Positions 56,949 to 64,000 of a DNA stretch of 64,000 nucleotides are shown here, piece by piece. The stretch covers positions 808,785 to 872,784 of the forward strand of contig NZ_JZEF01000002.1 of NCBI RefSeq assembly GCF_001013475.1. The letters are read 5' to 3'. Numbering within the stretch: the first letter of the stretch is position 1; each line of letters starts with the position of its first letter. The notes under the pieces are model-generated. The model did not search any database, was not told where the DNA came from, and saw only the letters and a program-made list of their open reading frames with translations. The translations under genes and the position numbers were made by a program. This DNA comes from Xanthomonas arboricola pv. juglandis. Lineage in GTDB: Bacteria; Pseudomonadota; Gammaproteobacteria; Xanthomonadales; Xanthomonadaceae.

Positions 56949-57698
56949 ATGGATGAGAAAAGTTTTGATGCCAAGCGAAGAAACTTAATATTAGTCTCAT
57001 TCTTCCTGGTTTTTATTAAATATGCAGATGCTGAAATAAATAGTTCTGCAAATATATCATTTCTGAAAATCCAAATTGGAAATCCTGCGGCTATAATTCA
57101 TGCTGTGTGGGTCCTGTGGCTGTATTTCCTCTTGCGAGCATATCAACACTACTCATATTATTTGAAGTTGGATTATCAGCGTTCAGTTCAGAAACTCTCT
57201 GCACCTCTAATGCATAGGGCGGTTGCGGGTATAGGGATTCCGGACGAGCACGAAATGGTGCTCTATGAAGAGATGGAAAGGTTTCACAAGTACAAATTAG
57301 TTTTCCGCCCGCATTTCCTTTTTGAGCGAGTGGTTTCTGATTTTAAGTACATTATGCATCTTGCAAGACGGAAATATTACCGAAAAAGGTCGCGTATAAA
57401 TCTCTTGCGCAAGCCAAAACTACGTTATTCTGGACTGGCACGGTATGAGTCTTACGGTGAAGGCGACGCGTGGCGAATTGTTGTCTGGACAGTAATTGAT
57501 AGAAGTCTTGGGGGGGGGGCGGGTAAAATGCCTCTCGAGATGGTCGCTAAAGTGGGAGTAGGCTATTTCCATGGCGCTGCCCTGTTTATTCGGATGCAGA
57601 CTGCTATGATTATGAGGTCCGCGCCATTTTTTGAATGTAGACTTCCCTTTATAATTGCGATTATACCCGTCTTTTATTATGGAGTAGACCATATCTAG
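56949..57698 (+). CDS. Membrane protein of unknown function with an internal G10 tract
   Basis: 249 residues from ATG 56949, which has AAGGA seven bases upstream. A first hydrophobic helix lies near 13-26 (LILVSFFLVFIKYA), a second near 46-62 (AIIHAVWVLWLYFLLRA), and a C-terminal one near 232-246 (LPFIIAIIPVFYYGV). The middle is basic. AT-rich codon use sets it apart from aceE. Ten consecutive G at 57510-57519 lie in codons about 188-191; gain or loss of one G would shift the frame. I recognise no family. Confidence 0.65.
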   Translation: MDEKSFDAKRRNLILVSFFLVFIKYADAEINSSANISFLKIQIGNPAAIIHAVWVLWLYFLLRAYQHYSYYLKLDYQRSVQKLSAPLMHRAVAGIGIPDEHEMVLYEEMERFHKYKLVFRPHFLFERVVSDFKYIMHLARRKYYRKRSRINLLRKPKLRYSGLARYESYGEGDAWRIVVWTVIDRSLGGGAGKMPLEMVAKVGVGYFHGAALFIRMQTAMIMRSAPFFECRLPFIIAIIPVFYYGVDHI

Positions 57699-57917
57699 TG
57701 GTTGCTTAGTAGCACGATTAAATTAAATCGCTCTATAGTTAAGTTGGGTTAACATTAAAAAAATTCCTCCTTGCGCGTTTATCTCTTCTTACTTCGCGCC
57801 TATGTATTTACAGCATTTATATTTTTAATTTTTATGTCTGTTTCTTAATTTTAGGTTGCTGATGTCGGGGATGAGTTCAGATAAAAGAACCTTGAGTGCT
57901 AATACAGTCTGATGTAA

Positions 57918-58802
57918 TCAGAACTCTAATTTTTGGGCGGGAATGGCATTAAGTATCCAACATTCCTGGTGTGTATATCTAACGTCTAAATTGCTCTGGT
58001 GTAGGTCTGTTGCTGCCTGATACGCCAAGCTGTTCGCCAGTGTTGGATTTGCTGCAAATGTCGCTTTTGCGTTCAGCCATTTTTGGTGTAAATCCATCGA
58101 TGTTACGAAGGATACGACCTTTATGTCTTTATTGGCATTATTGGACATGACGCCCGCATATTTATATGAATCCATCACCGTCATTGCACCGTCGCCATCG
58201 ACATCCATTGGTGCTGAAATCCACTTGAAAACGTGCAGTAGGAAAAGATTCGCTACCCACGGCGTAGGCCCTGAGTGAATATTTTCAGTGGTAGGTGCGC
58301 TAATGCTTGAATGTAGGTTGGTCGCGCCAATGATAATTACATCAGCTCCGGGCTCTTTGGCTACTTTAGTGCCTGCACCAACATAGTTAAAGATGCCGGC
58401 AACACATTGGCCTAGGTATAACACCGCTTTGCTAAGCCCGGGTGCTGATCTGATTGCTTGCAATAACGGAGATGGCGTAATCGGTGAGGGCGCATCTAAA
58501 CCTTCTATGCTCCCGTGGCCGGTTACAAATAAAACCATATTAGTGTGGGTGTTTTTACCTAGATCTACAAAGAAATCGGCGGACTTTTTGATTAAATAAT
58601 TATTACCCGTTCCGCTCGAAAATATTTGGCTGATCAGGCTGCGATTGCTGCCATCTATATAGATCGAAATATCGGAAGGGGAAATTCTTGAAATCTCTAA
58701 GCAGAAAACTCCAAAGGCGAGGTCCCTGATATGGCGGTCTTCAGGTTCTCCATTTGAAGCTAGGAATAGTACCCAGTTAGTCCTTTCAGTAAGTAATCCC
58801 AT
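57918..58802 (-). CDS. Clan-CD (caspase/legumain-like) cysteine peptidase with EF-hand-like loop
   Basis: 294 residues from ATG 58802, with AGGAAA upstream. His96 in VLFVTGHGSIEGL and Cys133 in VLYLGQCVAGIF, each after a hydrophobic strand, form the clan-CD dyad. DMDVDGDG-like PMDVDGDGAMTVMDSY (Asp200, 202, 204, 211) is an EF-hand-type calcium loop. No signal peptide. AT-rich. It starts 15 bp after a 97-residue gene on the same strand. Bacterial caspase-like proteases often act in abortive-infection systems; that role is speculative here. The exact family (C13 or C14-like) is uncertain. Confidence 0.7.
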   Translation of the reverse strand: MGLLTERTNWVLFLASNGEPEDRHIRDLAFGVFCLEISRISPSDISIYIDGSNRSLISQIFSSGTGNNYLIKKSADFFVDLGKNTHTNMVLFVTGHGSIEGLDAPSPITPSPLLQAIRSAPGLSKAVLYLGQCVAGIFNYVGAGTKVAKEPGADVIIIGATNLHSSISAPTTENIHSGPTPWVANLFLLHVFKWISAPMDVDGDGAMTVMDSYKYAGVMSNNANKDIKVVSFVTSMDLHQKWLNAKATFAANPTLANSLAYQAATDLHQSNLDVRYTHQECWILNAIPAQKLEF

Positions 58803-58817
58803 TAATTTTCCTGAGAT

Positions 58818-59111
58818 CTATAGCGACCTGCGACGGCCATTGCTTAGGGAATCTGGTTGAGGAATATCCGAAAAATAAAAAACCTCATCTACTCCTAAGT
58901 TAAATTCGCTGTCCACTATTTTTTCCAGAAGACTGCCTCGGCTGTCGAGTTTAAATATTTCACGGCCAGCCTTTAAGAAGTAGGGAGAGCCGTCTACGAC
59001 ACCGGCTCTACCTGATCTAAATAGTAGCCACTGCCCTCGATTAATGCATTCCCTTACGGATTCTTCGATTCCTGGAAGGTCACTGGATTCAATTCTAAAC
59101 GACCGGATCAT
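58818..59111 (-). CDS. Small protein encoded just upstream of the caspase-like gene
   Basis: 97 residues from ATG 59111 with AGGGAG upstream; an in-frame TTG at 59135 has none. No membrane segment. Mixed alpha/beta character (SPYFLKAGREIFKLDSRGSL). No family recognised. The 15-bp gap to the peptidase gene means co-expression, so it could be an inhibitor, adaptor or substrate. Confidence 0.6.
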   Translation of the reverse strand: MIRSFRIESSDLPGIEESVRECINRGQWLLFRSGRAGVVDGSPYFLKAGREIFKLDSRGSLLEKIVDSEFNLGVDEVFYFSDIPQPDSLSNGRRRSL

Positions 59112-59432
59112 TTCTATCTCCCTAACGGTTGCCAAGCATGCTCTCCGTGGATGAGGTGATTCAACTGCTGAGATGGCCTATACAACAACCTATGAGTCGC
59201 ACCGGTTGCGACTGAACTTTGGATAGCACACTACATCGATTGATGCAAGAGAATTGGCGGCGTGGTCGGACTGACTTATTCGGTGATCATGAAGTAATTG
59301 GGTCAGGTTGACAAAAGGGGACGGAGGTAATTTAGCGAGCCGGTCGTACAGGCCGGCCCGGTGATGTCTGATAGCAGGGGCTGTGTCACCGCCGTCAAGC
59401 TGAGGTCTGCTTCTTGAGCAGGAGGCCCCGCC

Positions 59433-59760
59433 ATGCCGCGTCAGCCGCGTCTGGAACTGCCCGGGGTTCCGCTGCATGTCGTCCAGAGCGACGTGAACCG
59501 ATGAGCGGTCTTCCTGGACGATGAGGATCGGCATTACCATTGCCTGCTACTACGCGTGGCCTGCGAGCGTATGCGTCTGTGCTGATGGACCATCTCGTGC
59601 ACCTAATGGTCTAGGCTGATAAGGCGGGCACGGTGTCTTCGGCGATGCGGCTCAGCGGCCAATTCAGGAGCGCGCCTTGGGCGACTCGCGCTTCCAGGCC
59701 ATGGTGGAGCGTGATTGGGCAGGCCAACGACGGGCCGTCCGCGTGGTCGTCCCGCCGGAG
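59433..59760 (+). pseudogene. Decayed REP-associated tyrosine transposase (RAYT, TnpA_REP)
   Basis: The frame from ATG 59433 reads MPRQPRLELPGVPLHVVQSD, then VNR, a TGA, and AVFLDDEDRHYHCLLLRVAC: the usual RAYT opening with a stop replacing one codon. After a frameshift near 59580, LMDHLVHLMV, a stop, then ADKAGTVSSAMRL match the HUH (His-x-His) region, and LGDSRFQAMVERD the C-terminal part. It has several stops and at least one frameshift, and is not functional. Confidence 0.8.
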
Positions 59761-59851
59761 AAATTCAGATTGATTACTTGTTCCCGTCGTTTCAAACCCT
59801 CCCTTTAAACATCCTGCCCCTTTAAAAATCAACGCTGGAATCAGTTATGAT

Positions 59852-61024
59852 TTAACCTAAAGGTTGTGGGATAATCAAAAAGTTAGGTCTGGAGTCGGAA
59901 CGATCAGGATCTTGAATTCCTGAAAAACGCAAAGGTCTACCCGGGCAGCGTATTGCTCCATCGATTCCTTGCTGCGCTAATCCCACCACTCGGGCTGTAC
60001 GAGCTCGTTGCACTGCACCCGAAAATTTCAGGTTTGGACGGAATTTATGGTTAAGATTATCCATGTCGTTTTGGGTTTCATTCCAATACCTACCTAGGTC
60101 TCGGTAATCTTGGGTTGCTAAAAACAATCCGGTTTGGCCTGTTCCCCCATCGGTATGATGTATGGCATCTGTCAAAGCTGCTAGCTTCAAGTCGGCTGTA
60201 ACCACCCAAGTATCAAGTCGTTGGCCATCGAGTCCTTTATAATCGGCCAGTAGTGCGGAATCCAATATGATTAGATCAAGTGCCCCATTTAGTGCGGTCC
60301 GGTCAAGTTGACGGAATGTTCTTGGGTAATTTTGAGATAAATCTCTTCGTCCAGTGAAATTCAGACTGATGTTTTTCCATGTTTCATATGCAGGATCGGT
60401 CGCCGGAGGAGGGACAGAAAAAACGAATCTTGCTATTGTGATTTCCCTCACGGAAACCACGTCAATGATGCGATGGTAGAAGCGGAGGTAAGTTCGAAAT
60501 CGCGCCAATGGGGACAGGTGAGGAGTGTCTCGTGCAACCGCTAACATCAACAATATTGGTCCGTACGTTTTACATAAAACGCTTTGGGACTCGGGTGATA
60601 GCGCATCGTACCCCCGTTCTACTAGCCCGACTTCGGCGAGGTTTGGCTTGAGGTGTGGATGAGTATCTGTCCACGTTAGTCCGTGATTTTCACTGAATCT
60701 TTCAAGCGCTGATGGGCCGAGAGCCGCTTCAGATCTTCGCATTTCATTTAAGCCCATGAAGGGGCTCAGGTAGTAGGTGATACCTTGCGACTGGCAGCTC
60801 TGGAGGAAATGTATGAACGGGGCAAGGCGCGCTTTGGCCAACTCCGCCTTCTCTGTACTGCCCGCAGCAAGTATCATGTCGATTACTACGTTGCAGTCGG
60901 GTATGAGCTGTGTGGCGATTCCATTGCTTTGGTTCAGCCTCATGCGCTCAAATGTAAGTTCAGGAATAGATCCCGGTGGTCTGGATGCTTTTATGCAAGC
61001 AATTTTTCCGAATGTTCTATGCAT
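59852..61024 (-). CDS. PIN-like domain protein of unknown role
   Basis: 390 residues from ATG 61024; ATG at codon 28 is an alternative, and neither has a clear ribosome binding site. PIN-type acidic residues are spread over a long insert: IPDCNVVIDM (Asp43), GLNEMRRSE (Glu94), LDLIILDSALLADY (Asp250, Asp255), WVVTADLKLAAL (Asp278). PIN domains are usually metal-dependent RNases. At 390 residues it is far longer than a VapC toxin and no antitoxin is adjacent. AT-rich, so probably acquired. Confidence 0.55.
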   Translation of the reverse strand: MHRTFGKIACIKASRPPGSIPELTFERMRLNQSNGIATQLIPDCNVVIDMILAAGSTEKAELAKARLAPFIHFLQSCQSQGITYYLSPFMGLNEMRRSEAALGPSALERFSENHGLTWTDTHPHLKPNLAEVGLVERGYDALSPESQSVLCKTYGPILLMLAVARDTPHLSPLARFRTYLRFYHRIIDVVSVREITIARFVFSVPPPATDPAYETWKNISLNFTGRRDLSQNYPRTFRQLDRTALNGALDLIILDSALLADYKGLDGQRLDTWVVTADLKLAALTDAIHHTDGGTGQTGLFLATQDYRDLGRYWNETQNDMDNLNHKFRPNLKFSGAVQRARTARVVGLAQQGIDGAIRCPGRPLRFSGIQDPDRSDSRPNFLIIPQPLG

Positions 61025-61453
61025 GAATTTTCATGGTTTAGATAAAAATAATGGTGGGTATAAAAAATCAATTGCGAGCATATTTTCGAATTAGAACTTC
61101 AGAGATGTCTTCGCAGGAATTTCGGTTAGGTACTCATGCGTGGCACGTGCTGGGAATAATGGGGGCAGCTCACGTTATCAGTCGACAATGCTTAGCTTGC
61201 GCAGCCGATGAGCGGGCCTGACGCACGCAAAGCGGCGGGTCTTGGCTTTCGATCATCGCGCGAAATGCATAGTGGCCAAGGACTCACTGCTGCTGTAGAT
61301 GAAGGCAGATGCTTGCGAGCAGTTCGTCGGACAGCGCTTCATCGAGAAGGGCACGGCAAGCGTTGTATTGCCCAACCGGATCGTTGCCAAGCGCAAGCTA
61401 GCAGGGGAGGCGTCAGTGCGGAGTGTCAGCACCGGGTTGGTCCTATCAGTTCG
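61025..61453. other. Gap with a possible transposase remnant
   Basis: About 430 bp. In one frame near 61298-61395 it reads ADACEQFVGQRFIEKGTASV and VLPNRIVAKRK, which resembles the end of IS5-type transposases. It is too short and lacks the rest of the gene, so I do not call it a pseudogene. Confidence 0.35.
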
Positions 61454-62326
61454 CTAAACCATTCGGGGACTAACGGCCTGAGCATCGGATTCCATTGAAG
61501 GCTGCGCGGCAGCACGTTGAGCCAGCGCTGTACTGGAATGTTCGATGGTGGGAGGTTGCTCGCCTGCAAGTACCGATGCGCGAAACCCAGGAGTCGTTCC
61601 TGCGATGAACACGTCGCCGTCGCGTTCAATGACGCGGCTCACTTTTGACATGTCAGTGATTCCAGCTTCGTGTGCACGCTGAGCAGCGAAGGCGACTCGT
61701 TCATCGGAGATGTGCTGAGGCAACCCTTCGCGTAGTCCAGCGAAAAGACGATTTCCAGCGTGCCCTGGATCAGTCATCGCATTGGTCGGAGGGTTGCTAC
61801 GTTCTTGTGATGAGTCATTCTGCCCAAGTGAGTTACTTGATCGTACTTCGCGCGCGGGCTCATTCACTTCTGGCGTGGACGGGGACGTCGGATGTCGAGA
61901 CTCCAGCTCGCGAATAGTGTCGATCAACGCGTTGGGCGTTTCCACAGTGGGTAACCACGTTCCCGCGTCAATATGCTTCCCGGTGACGCGAGACACCGTT
62001 TCGCTAGCCCACGACGAACAATTGTTATTTAGCTCCCAGGTGACATTCTCGCGAAGCGACTGGTCGAGGGCTTTGGTTTGAGCCGGTGACAGGTCGTAGT
62101 AGCGGTCTGCATCAGAACGCTGTGTCTTTTCCATTCCGGAGCGAATATCGGTGCCAGCCCCGTTATCCTCCACCATCGGATGATCGTCGGGCCACAATCC
62201 ATAATACTCTATGGGCGAATTGCCCCGTTTGACCGTAATCCAGGCATGGCCATCGGTCAGGCCACCCTGTCCACCCCTGCTATGTATTCCAAGCACAACG
62301 CGCTCACTAGCCGGTTCGGTGCCCAT
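61454..62326 (-). CDS. Second T4SS effector candidate (X-Tfe): permuted papain-like domain plus XVIPCD-like tail
   Basis: 290 residues from ATG 62326 with AAGGAG eight bases upstream; an ATG two codons earlier is too close to it. Numbering from that earlier ATG: His29 in GLTDGHAWITVKRG precedes Cys105 in WELNNNCSSWASETV, the order of permuted NlpC/P60 or LRAT-like enzymes. From about 186, TDPGHAGNRLFAGLREGLPQ to about 285 resembles XVIPCD, with a final Ala/Gln-rich part. No signal peptide. The immunity-type lipoprotein gene lies 22 bp upstream. Target bond (peptide amide or acyl ester) is unknown. Confidence 0.72.
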   Translation of the reverse strand: MGTEPASERVVLGIHSRGGQGGLTDGHAWITVKRGNSPIEYYGLWPDDHPMVEDNGAGTDIRSGMEKTQRSDADRYYDLSPAQTKALDQSLRENVTWELNNNCSSWASETVSRVTGKHIDAGTWLPTVETPNALIDTIRELESRHPTSPSTPEVNEPAREVRSSNSLGQNDSSQERSNPPTNAMTDPGHAGNRLFAGLREGLPQHISDERVAFAAQRAHEAGITDMSKVSRVIERDGDVFIAGTTPGFRASVLAGEQPPTIEHSSTALAQRAAAQPSMESDAQAVSPRMV

Positions 62327-62348
62327 TTGCATCGCTCCTTGACTGGAA

Positions 62349-62747
62349 TTATGGAGTCAACGTTTCTTCAGTGTCTGAGTAGACCAGTACGACCTTTTCG
62401 CCTGCGTACGGTACGGTGACCTTGGGTGTCCAAGGCTCAGCGGGTGGCAAGGCAGCCTTCGCCATGGCATCACACTTCTCTTTGATGCCACATCTACGGA
62501 TGGCGATACGCAATACGCCGCCCTCATTTACGAAATCAATACCGGGAGAATAAAACAGGCTTTCTGCAGGCATGTGGTACGTGATTTGAAGTGAATCGCC
62601 TGATTTTTCGATCTTGACCGGCTGAACATCATTCTTCTTGTAATCAGAGCGCATGTTTCCTCCTGCACAAGCAGCCAAGGTTGAGAGTGCGAGTAGCCCC
62701 GTAGCAAACATCAGTCTACTTTTCATATCCATGTTCATGCCCAGCAT
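62349..62747 (-). CDS. Immunity lipoprotein candidate (X-Tfi) of the second effector
   Basis: 132 residues from ATG 62747; ATG at codon 8 (62726) would give a cleaner signal peptide. Lipobox STLAAC, with lipidation at Cys27. The mature part has two Cys (CGIKEKC) and beta-rich sequence, without enzyme motifs. It is the first gene of a two-gene operon with the effector, as in known X-Tfi/X-Tfe pairs. Immunity is inferred from gene order. Confidence 0.68.
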   Translation of the reverse strand: MLGMNMDMKSRLMFATGLLALSTLAACAGGNMRSDYKKNDVQPVKIEKSGDSLQITYHMPAESLFYSPGIDFVNEGGVLRIAIRRCGIKEKCDAMAKAALPPAEPWTPKVTVPYAGEKVVLVYSDTEETLTP

Positions 62748-62756
62748 GGGATCTGA

Positions 62757-62783
62757 CGAGGTACGTTAGCACCTGCTACCTCG
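62757..62783 (-). promoter_or_regulatory. Inverted repeat upstream of the second immunity gene
   Basis: CGAGGTA (62757-62763) and TACCTCG (62777-62783), separated by 13 bp, directly before the lipoprotein start. Could be an operator or a 5' hairpin of the transcript. Confidence 0.4.
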
Positions 62784-62923
62784 GCAAGCTAGAAGTCAGG
62801 ATATTAAAACCCGCTCGCAGCCACGCTTGGGCGTTAACAATAAGCCAGTAGATATGCAATGTCTCCATGGCAGTTTGGGCTCATTACTACGCCACGGCTC
62901 GAGCTGCAGCGCTTGACGGTCAT

Positions 62924-63214
62924 CTACTTGTTGGGGGCGCTGTCTTGACGATTAGCCTCAGCCAACAATTGCTCGTAAGACTGCACGCGTATACGTAGAC
63001 GAATGAGGTGCCATGACATCGCAAAGGCAAACAGTAGCGTGAAGGCCAGCACACCCTGGATTGGGGTGATCTTGCTCAGTACCGTCCAGTCGCCAAAACG
63101 CCAGTCTTTCAACTGCAAATAGAGGGCAAGCAGGACAGGCATGAAGCCAAGCTTCTCCATGCCACCGGTGAACAGGCCCAGGCGGTCGTGCATGTTGGTG
63201 CGACGATCACGCAT
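62924..63214 (-). CDS. Small membrane protein of unknown function
   Basis: 96 residues from ATG 63214. Two hydrophobic segments (LGFMPVLLALYLQL, about 22-35; ILSKITP-like then GVLAFTLLFAFAMSWHLIRL, about 54-73). Its start overlaps the end of the preceding gene by 8 bases, so they form an operon. No family recognised. Confidence 0.6.
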   Translation of the reverse strand: MRDRRTNMHDRLGLFTGGMEKLGFMPVLLALYLQLKDWRFGDWTVLSKITPIQGVLAFTLLFAFAMSWHLIRLRIRVQSYEQLLAEANRQDSAPNK

Positions 63215-63644
63215 GAATGCATGCCTCGCGTCGACGCCGTTGTTCCAGCGGAAACCTGCGAAGCGCCGCGACCATCGATTGATACTGATGGAACTCCCGC
63301 TCCATCAGCTCTGCGTGATCCGCATAGGGGCGACGGAACCCCGGCCATTCGCGCTTGACGGTTAGCGCTGCCGAAATCAGGAAGCCTGTCAGCTCAGTCA
63401 CAAGTCCGAAGACAGCTAAATAGCTACCAGTTTTGCCGTCCAACAGAGCACCGGACAAGATTCCGATGCCGGCACCGATCAGGCCAATCGTCAAGCTCCA
63501 GCGCTCGACTGGGCCGGCGCGGCTCTGCTCGGTCACCTGTGCGTAATGGGCCATTGCTGAAGAGAGCGATGGAAAGCTCGGGTCTGTGAGCTTGATCGCT
63601 TCTCCATCGATGTCGGCGCTGTGTTCCGTTGCTACTTCATCCAT
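63207..63644 (-). CDS. Membrane protein of unknown function
   Basis: 145 residues from ATG 63644, which has AGGTGA upstream. A cytoplasmic N-terminus of about 45 residues is followed by two helices (LTIGLIGAGIGILSGALL and YLAVFGLVTELTGFLISAAL) and a basic C-terminal tail with LMEREFHQYQSMVAALRRFP. The layout is that of small accessory or holin-like proteins, but I recognise no family. Confidence 0.6.
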   Translation of the reverse strand: MDEVATEHSADIDGEAIKLTDPSFPSLSSAMAHYAQVTEQSRAGPVERWSLTIGLIGAGIGILSGALLDGKTGSYLAVFGLVTELTGFLISAALTVKREWPGFRRPYADHAELMEREFHQYQSMVAALRRFPLEQRRRREACIHA

Positions 63645-63770
63645 TGAACTCACCTGGCTTCCCTCGGGGATCGCGCAGCCAACGAATGGCTGTGATCGTC
63701 AGTATTCCTCAGCTGCCGATCGTGCGCCAGCACGCTACACAGACGCGTCAAACATCCTCCTCAGTTGCTA

Positions 63771-63865
63771 TTGACACGCACACGCTGCACTCGCAATCTA
63801 GTCACAAGGAGCGTCGAAACTCCGTACATAGCGGTACCCACCTCCGTCAAACTGGTGGGTTTTTT
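63771..63865 (+). ncRNA. Candidate small RNA with promoter and terminator
   Basis: TTGACA (63771-63776), 17-bp spacer, weak -10 CAATCT (63794-63799), then about 60 bases ending in a terminator: ACCCACC (63836-63842), GGTGGGT (63854-63860) and T6. A GGAG/CTCC hairpin lies between. GTCGAAACTCCGTACATAGC (63813-63832) has an inverted partner, ACTATGTACGGTTTCGAAC (63954-63972), near the window end. No coding frame fits. Confidence 0.4.
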
Positions 63866-64000
63866 GTGCCTGCATCCTGCAGGTACAAGCCGATGCAATG
63901 CCTGCGTCGGGAGGGCGGCTAATACAACACCCGCAAGGGGAATATGCCCGCCGACTATGTACGGTTTCGAACCTCCCGACATCCCGTCGCCGTTGGCGGC

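Noticed and set aside
59190..59540. 116-codon open frame on the minus strand
   Set aside because: Antisense to the decayed RAYT; explained by that fossil.
56900..64000. tRNA or integrase marking an integrated element
   Set aside because: No cloverleaf sequence or integrase motif was found in the accessory region.

Overview
The window is chromosomal DNA from a Xanthomonas. The evidence is high GC over most of the length, two TonB-dependent receptors, a XopX-type type III effector next to groESL, antibacterial type IV secretion effectors with an XVIPCD tail, and several palindromic repeat families typical of this genus. Gene content resembles the X. citri / X. euvesicatoria group, but species cannot be fixed from this window. 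All function calls come from reading translations and motifs; no database was searched.

Layout. 1-1797: a secreted endonuclease I with a lamin-tail-like module, cut by the left edge. 2083-4364: groES-groEL with a sigma32-like promoter, a degenerate CIRCE operator and a terminator. 4424-6541 (minus): XopX-like effector. 6965-9856: TonB-dependent receptor. 10118-11391: aroG preceded by what looks like a complete ribosome-mediated attenuator with an aromatic leader peptide (FYFWYYGF). 11830-13344 (minus): acetyl-CoA hydrolase/CoA transferase. 13733-18530: two tandem paralogous AsmA-like membrane-anchored proteins. 18883-25490: an iron operon (Fur box, FecI sigma, FecR, TonB-dependent siderophore receptor, PepSY protein, DUF3649, DUF3325). 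25491-26460: a repeat-filled gap. 26461-29292: glnE. 29428-32855 (minus): a YhhQ-like transporter, then an operon of an ELM1-like protein, a DUF2145 protein and a small secreted protein. 32992-34543: nitroreductase and a YceI lipoprotein. 34951-36644 (minus): siderophore-interacting protein and a PadR regulator (a YqjH/YqjI-like pair).

36776-45797 is a full malonate decarboxylase locus (mdcA, C, D, E, G, B, H, a MatC-like carrier and a GntR regulator) with palindromic repeats between mdcC and mdcD and a small insertion-like segment between mdcB and mdcH. 45955-46578 (minus) is a HAD phosphatase. 46823-49661 (minus) is a three-gene partner-switching module (sensor PP2C phosphatase, anti-sigma kinase, STAS antagonist). 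49848-51838 is an immunity lipoprotein plus a GHSLGG lipase with an XVIPCD, i.e. a T4SS antibacterial effector pair. 52845-53846 is a GH53 galactanase and 54163-56850 is aceE.

Right of the aceE terminator the base composition drops sharply and the gene content becomes accessory: a membrane protein with a G10 tract, a clan-CD (caspase/legumain-like) peptidase with an EF-hand-like loop and a 97-residue partner, a decayed REP-associated transposase, a PIN-like protein, a second effector/immunity-lipoprotein pair with a permuted papain-like domain, and two small membrane proteins. This island, and the aroG attenuator, are the parts I consider most worth following up.
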